A DNA stretch of 64,000 nucleotides from the NCBI RefSeq assembly GCF_019800005.1, contig NZ_JABGCL010000005.1, forward strand, positions 124,001-188,000, read 5' to 3'. Positions 40,097 to 49,185 of the stretch are shown piece by piece. The notes beneath the pieces were generated by a model. The model made no database searches. It was given only the letters and a program-made list of their open reading frames with translations, and was not told the DNA's origin. Position numbers and translations under genes: made by a program. Position 1 is the first letter of the stretch. The number at the start of each line of letters is the position of its first letter. Source of the stretch: Geminicoccus harenae. GTDB taxonomy: Bacteria; Pseudomonadota; Alphaproteobacteria; Geminicoccales; Geminicoccaceae.

Positions 40097-40149
40097 CGAA
40101 CGATAACGGTCGCCTACCGGACGAAGTACCGGCCAGTAAGGGATGGTAG

Positions 40150-40171
40150 TTTGATTATAATGATAATCAAA
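40150..40171. promoter_or_regulatory. Fur box (TTTGATTAT-AATG-ATAATCAAA)
   Basis: Perfect nine-base inverted repeat close to the Fur consensus GATAATGATAATCATTATC, about 175 bases before the TonB receptor gene. It implies iron-repressed transcription. It differs from the phage operators by its four-base centre and A/T content. Confidence 0.75.
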
Positions 40172-40346
40172 TAGTTCCAGAAGATACTGGTTTACAGTTC
40201 GTTACCGGGATGGATAGAGCAGGTCCCTGTCGGGACTGCCGGATTGTCTTTTAACATGCCGAAACTGGTGTGTTGAACAGCGGTGGTTGCTTTGCTTTAG
40301 CGGCTCGTCCTGCGCTTATCGTCCTATCTACGAAGCGAGAAGAATT

Positions 40347-42431
40347 ATGAGATCGGCCCCGGGCTCCCTGGCACGCAGGCTGTTGCTAACCTCGATTCTG
40401 ACCGCCGCCTCCCTGCAACCGGCGTTCGGGCAGGCCAGTGACGAGGCTGTGCAGCCCGTTCTGGATGATGCCGCCGAGGCGACCGGAGCGGACGCGATAA
40501 CTCAGGAGGGTAACGCGGTGCAGCTATCGTCTGTGGTGGTGACCGCCACGGGCGCACCGGTCGATCTCAGAGATGCACCAGCCAGCATCAGCGTCATCAC
40601 CCGCGAGGACATCGAGCGTCAGCCGGCCAATGATCTGGCCACCGTGCTACGCCGCATTCCTGGGGTAACCGGCGGTTTTGGCCCAGAAGGGGAAGCGTCC
40701 AAGATCAAGATACGCGGGCTGCCCGACCAGTACACTCTGATCCTGGTGGACGGTAAGCGGGTCGGTAGCTCGGCAGATACCAACTATCGCCGTGACCTCG
40801 GCCGCCAGGATCTGAACTGGATCACGCCGGACCTGATCGAGCGGATCGAGGTCGTGCGTGGCCCGATGTCATCCTTGTACGGCTCCGACGCAATGGGTGG
40901 CGTGATCAACATCATCACCCGCAGGACTGCGGCTAAATGGGGTGGATCAGTCACCTCCAACTACACGATGGCTGAAGAGTCCGATCGAGGCGATGCCTAC
41001 CAGCTGGGCTTCAGCAGCAGCGGCCCGCTCACCGACGCGCTGGGATTGCGCTTGAGCGGCAGCACCTCTCAGCAGGACGCCGACGAGACCGATGAACTCG
41101 GTACTGGCGGTTCTAAAAATCAGAACTTCGATGCGCAGCTCAACTGGGACATCACGCCCAGCCAAAACCTCGCGCTCGACCTCGGCTACGGGAAGCAGCG
41201 GGCTGAGAGTTCGTCGAAGACAGATGCCGAAGGCGATCCTCTCCAAGAGGCCTGGGGTGCAACCAAGCTGGAGCGCCGATCCATCGGGCTCACCCACGAG
41301 GGCGACTGGGGCTTTGGTCGGTCGACGCTGTCGATCTACCAGAACGAGTTCAAGAACAAGATCGACGACGGCCGATCCGATTCGACCGAGCAGTTCATCG
41401 ACGGCAGCTTCAATCTGCCGGTCGACTACCTGTTTCCACAGGCAATCACGCTTGGTGGTCAGTGGAAGCGCGAGAAGCTGACCAACACCGAGACGATCGG
41501 CACGGTGCCGATCGACTACGAGGGCAATCCCGTCAGCGGCGCCACGGTGGATGGCGATACCTCCGCGCTGTTCATTGAGGACGAGATCTACCTCTTGGAC
41601 AACCTGTCCCTGACGCTCGGCCTGCGGGGCGACTTCCATGATGAATATGGGAGCCATGCCAGTCCGCGCGCCTACCTGGTCTATCATCCACTGCCGGAAT
41701 GGACGCTACGGGGAGGCATTGCGCGCGGCTTCCGCGCGCCCAGCCTGAAGGAAAGCACCGCTGGTGCGGCGACCTTCTCGCGCGGCTTTGGCTGCACCAG
41801 CCTGATCCCGCTCGGCTATGTGGCTGGCGGCTGCTACATGGCAGGCAATCCCGACCTGGATCCGGAGACCAGCACCAACTACGAGGTCGGCGTCGGTTAC
41901 AACAACAATGACGGCTGGGACCTGGGCCTCACCTACTTTCACACCGATTTCAAGAACAAGATCGACTACGCACCGCTGGGGTTCTTCAATGGCCAGTGGT
42001 GGACCCAGATGCAGAATGCCGAGAAGGCGCGTACCCAGGGCCTCGAGGGCACGGCAGTTGTGCCGGTTCTCGATAGCCTGATCTGGCGGACCAACTTCAC
42101 CTACATGATCGAGGCGAAGAACCTCACCACCGGTGCGGACCTACTTTCGACACCGGAATGGTCGGTCTGGTCGGCGCTCGACTGGCAGGCCACGGAAACG
42201 GTCTCTGCGGAGCTTTCGGCCGACTATGCCAGTAAGCAGCTAGGTGGCGGCGACACCTTCGCCAAAGCCTACATACTGTTCAACCTGACCGGCGCCTATC
42301 AGCTCAACGAGAACCTGATCCTACGGGCGGGCGTCCTCAATATCGCCGACGAGGACACTGCAGGCGATGGCTCGACCAACTTCTACGTGCCCGGGCGGCG
42401 CTACTTCGCCGGGCTCACTGCGCGCTTTTGA
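40347..42431 (+). CDS. TonB-dependent siderophore receptor (FepA/CirA-like)
   Basis: A 694-residue outer-membrane receptor. Signal peptide is LARRLLLTSILTAASLQPAF GQ-type. The TonB box is likely SSVVVTATG, and the plug domain has DAPASISVITREDIERQPAN, RIPGVTGGFG and IEVVRGPMSSLYGSDAMGGV. The 22-strand barrel ends in an aromatic residue (RYFAGLTARF). Regions GFRAPSLKES and NPDLDPETSTNYEVG are typical of catecholate receptors. The ATG with AGAAG SD gives the signal peptide. A Fur box lies upstream. It is unusual cargo for a prophage. Confidence 0.93.
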   Translation: MRSAPGSLARRLLLTSILTAASLQPAFGQASDEAVQPVLDDAAEATGADAITQEGNAVQLSSVVVTATGAPVDLRDAPASISVITREDIERQPANDLATVLRRIPGVTGGFGPEGEASKIKIRGLPDQYTLILVDGKRVGSSADTNYRRDLGRQDLNWITPDLIERIEVVRGPMSSLYGSDAMGGVINIITRRTAAKWGGSVTSNYTMAEESDRGDAYQLGFSSSGPLTDALGLRLSGSTSQQDADETDELGTGGSKNQNFDAQLNWDITPSQNLALDLGYGKQRAESSSKTDAEGDPLQEAWGATKLERRSIGLTHEGDWGFGRSTLSIYQNEFKNKIDDGRSDSTEQFIDGSFNLPVDYLFPQAITLGGQWKREKLTNTETIGTVPIDYEGNPVSGATVDGDTSALFIEDEIYLLDNLSLTLGLRGDFHDEYGSHASPRAYLVYHPLPEWTLRGGIARGFRAPSLKESTAGAATFSRGFGCTSLIPLGYVAGGCYMAGNPDLDPETSTNYEVGVGYNNNDGWDLGLTYFHTDFKNKIDYAPLGFFNGQWWTQMQNAEKARTQGLEGTAVVPVLDSLIWRTNFTYMIEAKNLTTGADLLSTPEWSVWSALDWQATETVSAELSADYASKQLGGGDTFAKAYILFNLTGAYQLNENLILRAGVLNIADEDTAGDGSTNFYVPGRRYFAGLTARF

Positions 42432-42481
42432 TCCTCTGGAAGCCTGCAGCCTCACTTGATCCACAGCTCAATGAACCTGGA

Positions 42482-42601
42482 ATGTGGTTGAAGAAGTTCT
42501 TGGTGCCTGCTTCGGCGCTGGGAGCCTTTGCTGCGGGTACCGCCGGGGCGCAGACGCTGCAGGAAGCCCTCGTGAATGCATACGGTACTAAGTGCCGATA
42601 A
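42482..42601 (+). pseudogene. TolC-family outer-membrane efflux protein, N-terminal fragment
   Basis: MWLKKFLVPASALGAFAAGT gives a signal peptide and AGAQTLQEALVNAYGT matches the start of mature TolC-family proteins. The frame stops after 39 codons. The remaining 400 or so residues are absent. It indicates that the receptor once lay beside a type I secretion gene cluster. Confidence 0.65.
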
Positions 42602-42969
42602 CACGGGCACAATTTGTCTGTCTGGCGACCTATCGGGCGCTGGCCGGGCCTGCCACGGAAGATCCGCCCCTACTTCATCATTTCAATCCGCCAAAGCGGC
42701 TCCTGCGGCTTCCCTTTGCACCAGATTGCAGGTCGCGCGCCAGGTGGGATACGTGGTTCGACTTCCAGATAGTTCACAGATCCATCGAAACCGCCACCGT
42801 GGCTGACATCCGTCAGTCTGGTCGCCCGCGCGGCTCGCTGAGCTCCGACCATTATGTAGCACAAGCCGGGCCTTTGCTTCTGGCTCTTGATCGGATAGCT
42901 GTATAGCTTCCATGCGGAAAAGGGGCTTGGCACAACTTATAATCGTTCCAATGGAAGGTGGTGAGGTAA
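42602..42969. other. Junction region without convincing genes
   Basis: Sequence between the TolC fragment and the secreted-protein gene. Several overlapping short frames exist on both strands, including a minus-strand one (42670-42933, with PRIPPGARPAIWCKGKPQEP) that looks somewhat protein-like, but none has an SD or recognisable family. Probably rearranged debris. Confidence 0.4.
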
Positions 42970-43545
42970 ATGAAGATCTTTGCCGTCCTTGTGATCTTTA
43001 CGCTACACACGGCAGTCGCTCTGTCTTCTGCCTCGGCGAGTAGCGTAAGTAACTGCACGTGGCAGGCGCTCAAGCAGGAACGTCGAGATTACATCTTAAC
43101 GGAATATGAGCGCTCCATGGAGCGAGGGGCCGCCGCACTGACTGCGCAAGATACTGAGATCATGGCCGCCTCGGCAAAATGTGCCGGACGAGATGACATC
43201 CCACCACCTTTGTTGAAAGCGGCAATCGGTTCTTTCGCAATCCAAGCCGGTATGGCTCAAGCATTAACCCGCCAGTGGGGAATAGGTCGGGAAACCCTAG
43301 AGCATTATTGGACGCAGGCGCCTGAAGCTGCTCGAAACTGCTTTCTATCAAATTCTGCAAAAGTCTTTGGCGTTGAAGGTCCGAACTGCACGGATGCTAA
43401 AGCCATACTTTGGTTCCCGCAGGCTCTTGATATTCCAGTTACACAAGATGTGTCTGGTCCGGCGGGACAGGTTCTGATCTTTTATAATGCCAAAGCTCAG
43501 AACAGCTTGGCAGAAGAGATGCTAGGCCGTCTGATCACCGGCTAG
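42970..43545 (+). CDS. Secreted protein of unknown function
   Basis: A 191-residue protein with a Sec signal (MKIFAVLVIFTLHTAVALSS ASAS). The mature part has four cysteines (SNCTW, AKCAG, RNCFL, PNCTD) that may form disulfides. SD GGTGAGG precedes the ATG. GC content is lower than the phage backbone, in line with recent acquisition. No family recognised. Confidence 0.7.
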   Translation: MKIFAVLVIFTLHTAVALSSASASSVSNCTWQALKQERRDYILTEYERSMERGAAALTAQDTEIMAASAKCAGRDDIPPPLLKAAIGSFAIQAGMAQALTRQWGIGRETLEHYWTQAPEAARNCFLSNSAKVFGVEGPNCTDAKAILWFPQALDIPVTQDVSGPAGQVLIFYNAKAQNSLAEEMLGRLITG

Positions 43546-43809
43546 TGAGTTCGAGTCCATCAACTCTGGAACCAACTGAGCGCACCTGCAAGGCAGAGTG
43601 CGCACGTGAAAGAGTGGCCTCTTCTACTAGCGAGTGGCGACGACGTGCCACTCCTTTAGCCGAGTAGCCGCACGACCCTATCGCTTTCCCGGTAGATCTA
43701 GGCGCAATCTGCTCTTTGTGCCCGCCGTGGCGGGACCGCCGTCCGAACGTCCGGGTTCGAGATATGTCCCCGCAAGGAATGCCGGTATGGCCGAGATTGC
43801 CACCAGTTA

Positions 43810-44706
43810 GAGCCCGTTTGAGAATGGCTATGGGTGGCTGATGCGGCGCAGGAGCAGGCTGCCCATGGCGACGTGGATGAAGGCTTCCGAGACATCGAGC
43901 CTGGCCTCGTAGTCGCGCACGAGACGGCGCCAGCGGACCATCCAGCCAAAGGTGCGCTCGACCACCCATCTGCGCGGCAGGAGCTTGAAGCCTGGCTCGT
44001 GATCGATGCGCCGGACGATCTCGACGACGAAGTCGAGAAAGGCGGCCTTGCTCATCAGCCTGCCCCGGTCATAGGCGCCATCGGCGAACAGGTGTTTCAG
44101 CCAGGGCCAGCGCTTGCGGATGGCGGCGAGGATGGTTTGGGCACCAGCACTGTCCGAGATGTCGGCACTGGTCAGGTTGACCATGAGCAGCCGGCCCTCT
44201 GTGTCGACCGCGATGTGGCGCTTGCGGCCCAGCACCTTCTTGCCGGCGTCGTAGCCCCTGATTGCCCCGTGTGGCGCCTTGACCGACTGGCTGTCGAGGA
44301 TGCCGCCGGACGGACTGGCTTCCCGCCCCGCCCGCTCGCGATCCAGCATCAGCGCCACGTCGTGGATCGTGCGGAACAGCAAGAGCCGCACGAAGCGCCG
44401 AAACCACCAGTAGATGGTTTGCCAAGGCCCGAAGTGGATCGGCAGCATCCGCCAGCCGCCACCGCTGCGTGCCATGTAGCGAATCGCGTTCAGCACTTCC
44501 CGCAGGTCAGACTTCGGCCGGCGCCCCCGCCTTGGCACCTCAGGCAGCAGCGGCTGGATCCGCTGCCACTCCTCGTCGGTCAGGTCAGTGGGATAGCGCT
44601 TGGTCTTGCGGGCGATCTCGGCCATCCGGCCACGGCTCTCTCGGGTCCACATCCCGAGTTTCCACCACAGCCCTTCCAGCTCAGCAACCCTTTCTCAAAC
44701 GGGCTC
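43810..44706. mobile_element. IS5-family insertion sequence
   Basis: An 897-bp element with inverted ends GAGCCCGTTTGAGAA on both sides (43810 onward and 44692-44706) and a three-base target duplication TTA (43807-43809 and 44707-44709). It encodes one transposase on the minus strand. Target TNA duplication and size fit the IS427-type subgroup of IS5. It inserted between the secreted-protein gene and the small gene before the RTX gene without clear gene disruption. Confidence 0.88.
43828..44652 (-). CDS. IS5-family DDE transposase
   Basis: A 274-residue DDE transposase: N-terminal DNA-binding region ([20 protein letters not shown]), DUF4096-like [17 protein letters not shown], first Asp in [15 protein letters not shown], second in [12 protein letters not shown], and the YREK-like Glu in [17 protein letters not shown]. 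Full length and intact. A second in-frame ATG nine codons later ([10 protein letters not shown]) may be the real start. Confidence 0.92.
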   Translation of the reverse strand: MWTRESRGRMAEIARKTKRYPTDLTDEEWQRIQPLLPEVPRRGRRPKSDLREVLNAIRYMARSGGGWRMLPIHFGPWQTIYWWFRRFVRLLLFRTIHDVALMLDRERAGREASPSGGILDSQSVKAPHGAIRGYDAGKKVLGRKRHIAVDTEGRLLMVNLTSADISDSAGAQTILAAIRKRWPWLKHLFADGAYDRGRLMSKAAFLDFVVEIVRRIDHEPGFKLLPRRWVVERTFGWMVRWRRLVRDYEARLDVSEAFIHVAMGSLLLRRISHP

Positions 44707-44745
44707 TTAGCGTGGCGAACACAGCAGACGCTTCAGCAGCCTTCT

Positions 44746-45138
44746 TCAAATCTTCCATTTTAAGAGGATAGTTTCCCCTGAAGGAGACTTGCACGCCGCT
44801 GTTCCTGCATCAGTTCGCTTGGCGTCTGCATCGTACTTGAACGTACATGTCATGACGTTGCCGACGCCGAGGCCTCCATCCCACAACTGTCTATCAACCT
44901 GCTCTGCATACTGAATTGGCGTGAATTCTGCACCGGGTGGCAGATTGTCAGGGATATCCTGAGGCGGAGGCGTCTCGCCGGGCTTAAGCAGGTTCGATAA
45001 CTCAAGATAACCCTGAAATACTCTTCCATCTGGCAGCGAGACAACAAACGTCTCGGCTGTCGGCAGTACCACTCTCCGAGCTTCCACCTTTTGTCCCGTT
45101 TCCAACATCTCACCGCTGAACACGATACTGTCGAACAT
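44746..45138 (-). CDS. Hypothetical protein divergent from the RTX gene
   Basis: A 130-residue soluble protein: MFDSIVFSGEMLETGQKVEA, VSLPDGRVFQGYLELSNLLK, EFTPIQYAEQVDRQLWDGG and a Cys pair near the C-terminus. The ATG has a GGGGGGA SD. It is transcribed away from the RTX gene. It could be a cognate immunity or chaperone protein for that secreted protein, but there is no sequence evidence beyond position. Confidence 0.55.
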   Translation of the reverse strand: MFDSIVFSGEMLETGQKVEARRVVLPTAETFVVSLPDGRVFQGYLELSNLLKPGETPPPQDIPDNLPPGAEFTPIQYAEQVDRQLWDGGLGVGNVMTCTFKYDADAKRTDAGTAACKSPSGETILLKWKI

Positions 45139-45392
45139 GATCCCCCCGAGCTCGTGGGGCGACAACGTTCCACGTCCCCCCGTTGAAGCGTTAGCACCAA
45201 CTCGAGTCTCAGTCCACCAGAGGCTCGTCGGACACCTAGCAGTTCCTACGCAGAATCTTAAATAGCCCCTGAAGACGACACGGAACCGATATGTTTATCG
45301 CCTCGGAAGTGGAATGTTTGTCAGAATTTTCTGGAAAATATAAGACATCCACGTCTCGTTTCGCTTGAAGTGGTCTTTCTGAGGTGCTTTGC

Positions 45393-47090
45393 ATGAATGC
45401 GTCAGGTTTGACCTGGCTGCAGAGGCTACTTTGGAGTTATTCAAAGATGGGTCAGATAAAGGTTCATCAGTACACCGACGGCCCAACGGGACACGTCAAC
45501 GTCACTCTGATCAAAAACGGAGTGAATCTCGGGACCTACGGTCAAAACAAGAACTACCAAAATAGCGGAGTAATGCTCGAAAATGGAATGCCAGGAAACA
45601 GACCTGGAATAACAGTAACATTCACCGTGCCAGATGCTGATGTCCAGAGGGGATATAACTATGCAAATACAGCAGCAATAAGGACATCGCAAGGACAGGG
45701 TGAGTATTATATACTTGGGTCAAACTGCATCGATTTTGTTCAGGATGTTCTTATCAAATCAAATACAGGCGTATTTTTGGGAAACCATACGATTGAAGGG
45801 ACGCTGGTAGATTGGTACGCAGATGAGGCTCCTTGGCTAAAGGAGAAGTACTGGGATCAGCATTCGACAATTGTTAACAGCTGGGACGAATTTTATCAGA
45901 AAAAGGTAGAAAAAGTAGATGAAGCTATCAGAAAGTATGATGGAAGTAAATTTGAAGAAGAGCTGAAAGAAATAATTGACGATTTTCGTGCTGAAAGTGT
46001 TCTTTCCCCGATTGCGGTGGATCTCGATGGCGATGGATTGGAGACGGTCAGCATCTCCGATTCTCAGGTTGAGTTTGATCTTGCCGGAGATGGAATCCAG
46101 CGGAAAGTCGGCTGGCTAACAGGCGACGATGGATTTATCGTGATCGATCGGGATGGCGACGGTTCAATCGTTGACGTCTCGGAGATGTTCGGTGGTGCCA
46201 ATAGGGGAGAAGGGTTTGGCGAGTTGGCAGCCCTTGATACGAACGGAGACGGCAAGCTCGACGCGGCGGACAGTGAATTCACCAATATCGCTGTATGGCA
46301 AGATGCTAACGAGAATGGCGTGACTGATGCCGGTGAGCTTCACACTCTCGCAAGCCTGGGCATCACCCAGATTTCACTTGATTATGTGAGCGAGGATACT
46401 TGGAGCAACGGGAACCTCATAGGGGAGGTTGCGAGCGCGACTAAGGACGGTGGGTCTGTTCTGGTGGCGGACATCTATTTCCGCTTTGACTCTACAGCGC
46501 AGCACATTGGTGATCGTTTGGTAGCAGTGGGAGATCGGACACCAATAGCGAACCAGCAGATCATGGATAATCCGTCTGTTACCACTCTCGACTCAAACGG
46601 TCACGAGGGAGTATTTGTTACCGGGACGTCTGATGCTGACATCGTTGATTTAGATGAAATAAATCTGATCGGCATTCATACCGTCAAGGGCTTTGACGGA
46701 GATGACCAGATTGTTGGATCGGATGGCAATGAGATCATCGTTGGAGGGTTCGGTGCGGATATCCTGACTGGAGGTGCGGGTCAGGACACGTTCCAGTTTA
46801 GCCGCTTGTATGACTCCGATGATGAGCGAGGCGTCGACACAATCACGGATTTCGATCGGTTTGAAGGCGACAAGATCGACGTTGGACAAGCCTTCGCAGA
46901 GTTCTCGTCTAGTCCTGCAGTTTTCATCGGATCTCAAATGTTCGATGAAAGTGAGCCTCAGATTCGGTCATTCATCCGGAGTGATGGGAAGACCGAAGTG
47001 CAGGGAAATCTAATTGGGGGTGAGGTGGAATTTCGCCTCGTGTTGAGTTCGTCGGTTACTCTAGCTTCCTCTGATTTTATCGTTGCCTAA
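45393..47090 (+). CDS. RTX-type calcium-binding secreted protein with papain/NlpC-like N-terminal domain
   Basis: A 565-residue protein. The N-terminal 150 residues contain GHVNVTLIKNG and YYILGSNCIDFVQDVLIKSN, which place a His and a Cys as in NlpC/P60-type cysteine peptidases. The middle has EF-hand-like calcium loops (VDLDGDGLET, IDRDGDGSIVD, LDTNGDGKLD) and the C-terminal part RTX-type repeats (GFDGDDQIVGSDGNE, GGFGADILTGGAGQD TF). There is no Sec signal, in line with type I secretion; the neighbouring TolC fragment supports that origin. GC is well below the phage backbone. An ATG 18 codons later (MGQIKVHQY) is an alternative start. Confidence 0.78.
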   Translation: MNASGLTWLQRLLWSYSKMGQIKVHQYTDGPTGHVNVTLIKNGVNLGTYGQNKNYQNSGVMLENGMPGNRPGITVTFTVPDADVQRGYNYANTAAIRTSQGQGEYYILGSNCIDFVQDVLIKSNTGVFLGNHTIEGTLVDWYADEAPWLKEKYWDQHSTIVNSWDEFYQKKVEKVDEAIRKYDGSKFEEELKEIIDDFRAESVLSPIAVDLDGDGLETVSISDSQVEFDLAGDGIQRKVGWLTGDDGFIVIDRDGDGSIVDVSEMFGGANRGEGFGELAALDTNGDGKLDAADSEFTNIAVWQDANENGVTDAGELHTLASLGITQISLDYVSEDTWSNGNLIGEVASATKDGGSVLVADIYFRFDSTAQHIGDRLVAVGDRTPIANQQIMDNPSVTTLDSNGHEGVFVTGTSDADIVDLDEINLIGIHTVKGFDGDDQIVGSDGNEIIVGGFGADILTGGAGQDTFQFSRLYDSDDERGVDTITDFDRFEGDKIDVGQAFAEFSSSPAVFIGSQMFDESEPQIRSFIRSDGKTEVQGNLIGGEVEFRLVLSSSVTLASSDFIVA

Positions 47091-47214
47091 CAGCCGTGCG
47101 TAACATGTTGAGCCAATCATAGAGAATTCGTAAGCCCTCAGCCCCGCTTGGTCCCTGCCACCCTACGATGCGCCGCTGCCGATGACAGGCAGTAGCTGCT
47201 TCGAAATAAGAATG

Positions 47215-47335
47215 CAGAGCGGCCAACAGGGATCTGGCCGACGCGCTCGCGGAGATTGGCTTGGTGCCCCTGCAGCCGCTGCCCATAGGCGGCCTGGAAA
47301 TGGTCGTGGGAGTGCGGCCGGCGCAGGTGCGCTAA
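47215..47335 (+). pseudogene. C-terminal remnant of a phage gene at the right border of cargo C
   Basis: The frame ANRDLADALAEIGLVPLQPL, then PIGGLEMVVGVRPAQVR and a stop, has phage-like codon use and no start; upstream lies AT-richer cargo. It marks the right edge of cargo C at about 47,205. Confidence 0.4.
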
Positions 47336-47660
47336 AGCCCATCCTGAACAAGCACCACTACGGTGGCCAAGTGCCTGCCGGCGCCAACGAAATCATGCGC
47401 GGCACGCAGTTCGGCGATCCACTTATGGGGCCGCGATGGCGAGCGCGCGGATGCAGTCGCAAATTACCGCCGGCTCCTGTGGCGCAAGAAAGTACCAGCT
47501 AGGATTCGCCGATCAGGTCCTCGTGTTCCACGGCCGGAACCCGTGCTGCTGTTGCGCACTGCTGACCTGCCATGCCGACGTGCTGGAGTGGGCGTCCGCG
47601 TGGCTGCACAACGTTCACTGGACTAACAATCACCTGATCCGCCCCGGCAAGTCACGGTGA
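47336..47660 (+). pseudogene. DUF4326 gene with two frameshifts
   Basis: The DUF4326 family pattern is spread over three frames: ILNKHHYGGQVPAGANEIMR (to about 47,420), GRDGERADAVANYRRLLWRK (to about 47,495) and FADQVLVFHGRNPCCCCALL, TCHADVLEWASAWLHNVHW to the stop. Each part matches the family in order, so two small indels broke the gene. A sequencing error is possible. Confidence 0.6.
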
Positions 47661-47720
47661 TGCCGGATTATTCACCCTGATCCCCAGGCGCCCGGGCGCT
47701 ACCCGGTCGATACCTCTTTT

Positions 47721-47942
47721 ATGACCAACCGAGAACGAACGCTGCGGGCGCTGATCGCGTCCGCCGGCCTGACCCTCCACGAGCTGCGCCAGTCGGGTGA
47801 CAGCCACTACCGCGTCGCCGTGGCGGCCCCCGACGGCCGCACGACCGTCCTGTTCTGCGCCAAGACCGGCAGCGATCGATGGGGCGACAAGAACCTGCTG
47901 GCCGACATGCGCCGCTTCGCGCGCGGGCAAGTCACGGCGTAG
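47721..47942 (+). CDS. Small phage hypothetical protein (HicA-like size)
   Basis: A 73-residue protein: MTNRERTLRALIASAGLTLH, ELRQSGDSHYRVAVAAPDGR and LLADMRRFARGQVTA. The GDSHYRVAV stretch resembles a double-stranded-RNA-binding-like HicA fold, but the catalytic His context is not clear. Function unknown. Confidence 0.55.
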   Translation: MTNRERTLRALIASAGLTLHELRQSGDSHYRVAVAAPDGRTTVLFCAKTGSDRWGDKNLLADMRRFARGQVTA

Positions 47943-47968
47943 TTGCGCAAATCGGGGTAAGACGATGT

Positions 47969-47987
47969 ATAATCAAATCCGAGTAAA
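47969..47987 (+). promoter_or_regulatory. Promoter/operator TATAAT + ATCAAATCCGAGTAA
   Basis: Consensus TATAAT overlapping a degenerate palindrome, followed by ACAAC. It lies 35 bases before the MazG-like gene. Confidence 0.55.
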
Positions 47988-48021
47988 CAACACGCCGCAG
48001 GGCGCACAACCAGGGACGGAT

Positions 48022-48447
48022 ATGGACCACTCCTACAAGCACGCAATCAGCACTAAGAATTACTTAACCCTGATCAAGACCGCAGGCAAGAACCTGCAGC
48101 ACGTCTGCCACGGCCTGTCCCGCGAGTCTGGCTGGTGGAACGACCCAAAGACCGCCGCGCCGATCGATCCCAAGACCCCGTTCCTCGTGGCCGCCAAGCT
48201 CATGCTGTGCGTGACCGAGCTGGCCGAGGCCTGCGAGGGCGACCGCAAGGGCCTGCCTGACGACAAGCTTCCGCACCGCCCGATGCTGGAGGTCGAGTTG
48301 GCCGATGCCATCATCCGCTGCTTCGACCTGGGCGGCGCGCTCGGCTTTGATGTTGGCGGCGCCATCACCGAGAAGCTCGCCTTCAACGCGCAGCGCGCCG
48401 ACCACAAGCCCGAGAACCGCGCGCAGGCCGGCGGGAAGGCGTACTGA
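48022..48447 (+). CDS. MazG-like NTP pyrophosphohydrolase (phage)
   Basis: A 141-residue all-alpha NTP-PPase. The metal-binding Glu/Asp helices are complete: KLMLCVTELAEACEGDRKGL (ExxE) and MLEVELADAIIRCFDLGGAL (ExxD). Phage MazG proteins lower (p)ppGpp or clear non-canonical nucleotides. SD GGGACGG precedes the ATG; the longer frame would include the promoter. First gene of a run of tiny overlapping genes. Confidence 0.8.
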   Translation: MDHSYKHAISTKNYLTLIKTAGKNLQHVCHGLSRESGWWNDPKTAAPIDPKTPFLVAAKLMLCVTELAEACEGDRKGLPDDKLPHRPMLEVELADAIIRCFDLGGALGFDVGGAITEKLAFNAQRADHKPENRAQAGGKAY

Positions 48448-48449
48448 TC

Positions 48450-48626
48450 ATGGGCTGGCCTCAATACGTCTATATCGCCCTGACACTGATTGGCCTGAGC
48501 GTGTCGCTGGCGAACCACGACCAGCCGAAGAAGGGCAAGGAAAACGCCATCCCGACAATCCTGGCTATGGTCCTGGTCTACTACCTGCTCTGGAAGGGCG
48601 GCTTCTTCTCCGAGGCTCACCTGTGA
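48450..48626 (+). CDS. 58-residue two-span membrane protein
   Basis: Two hydrophobic segments (YVYIALTLIGLSVSLA, TILAMVLVYYLLWKGGF) with a basic loop. Its stop overlaps the GTG of the next gene. No recognised function. Confidence 0.55.
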   Translation: MGWPQYVYIALTLIGLSVSLANHDQPKKGKENAIPTILAMVLVYYLLWKGGFFSEAHL

Positions 48627-48811
48627 CTGAGCGCAGCGACCACGACGACCTCGTCGAGTGCCCGGACTGTGGCGGATCGGGCAAATGCTACGGCCCCTGC
48701 GCCCTCTGCCAGGGCAAGGGCGGCCTGAACTGGCACACGGGCGAGCCCGTGCCGCTGTCCGACGTGCCGCTGCGCGTCGCCGCCGACAACGACTTCGAAG
48801 GAAAGGAATGA
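48623..48811 (+). CDS. DnaJ-type zinc-finger miniprotein
   Basis: A 62-residue protein with CPDCGGSGKCYGPCALCQGK, the CxxCxGxG pattern of DnaJ-type zinc fingers, and an acidic C-terminus. GTG start overlaps the previous stop. Phage genomes often carry such small fingers; role unknown. Confidence 0.6.
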   Translation: MTERSDHDDLVECPDCGGSGKCYGPCALCQGKGGLNWHTGEPVPLSDVPLRVAADNDFEGKE

Positions 48812-49185
48812 GCGACTTCTACATCATCAGCGTGAAGCACACGCGCAGCGACCAGCGTTACATCACGCTGTGGGGTGCCGACGACTGTGGCTACAAGCAG
48901 CGACTGAACACGGCGGGCCGCTACACCGAGGACAACGTGCGCGCGCGCCTCGGTTACTACAACTCGGGCAGCAGCACGATCGCCGTGCCGGCCGACGTGG
49001 TCGAGCGCCTGGCCGTCGATGGCGACTCCCGCCAGTTCGTCGGCGCCGATCCTGCGCCTGGCGTGCCGCGCGTGCTGCTGAACGTGCGCGACGTATGGTC
49101 CGAGCTGATCCTGAACGCGGTCGAGCCGCCGCCGTACAAGGTCGATCCGCAGTACCAGGGCGCGGCCGTCGGCAAGGTGGCATGA
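48808..49185 (+). CDS. Phage hypothetical protein
   Basis: A 125-residue protein with FYIISVKHTRSDQRYITLWG and CGYKQRLNTAGRYTEDNVRA, a pattern I know from uncharacterised proteins of temperate phages of proteobacteria. Overlaps both neighbours by four bases or fewer. Function unknown. Confidence 0.65.
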   Translation: MSDFYIISVKHTRSDQRYITLWGADDCGYKQRLNTAGRYTEDNVRARLGYYNSGSSTIAVPADVVERLAVDGDSRQFVGADPAPGVPRVLLNVRDVWSELILNAVEPPPYKVDPQYQGAAVGKVA

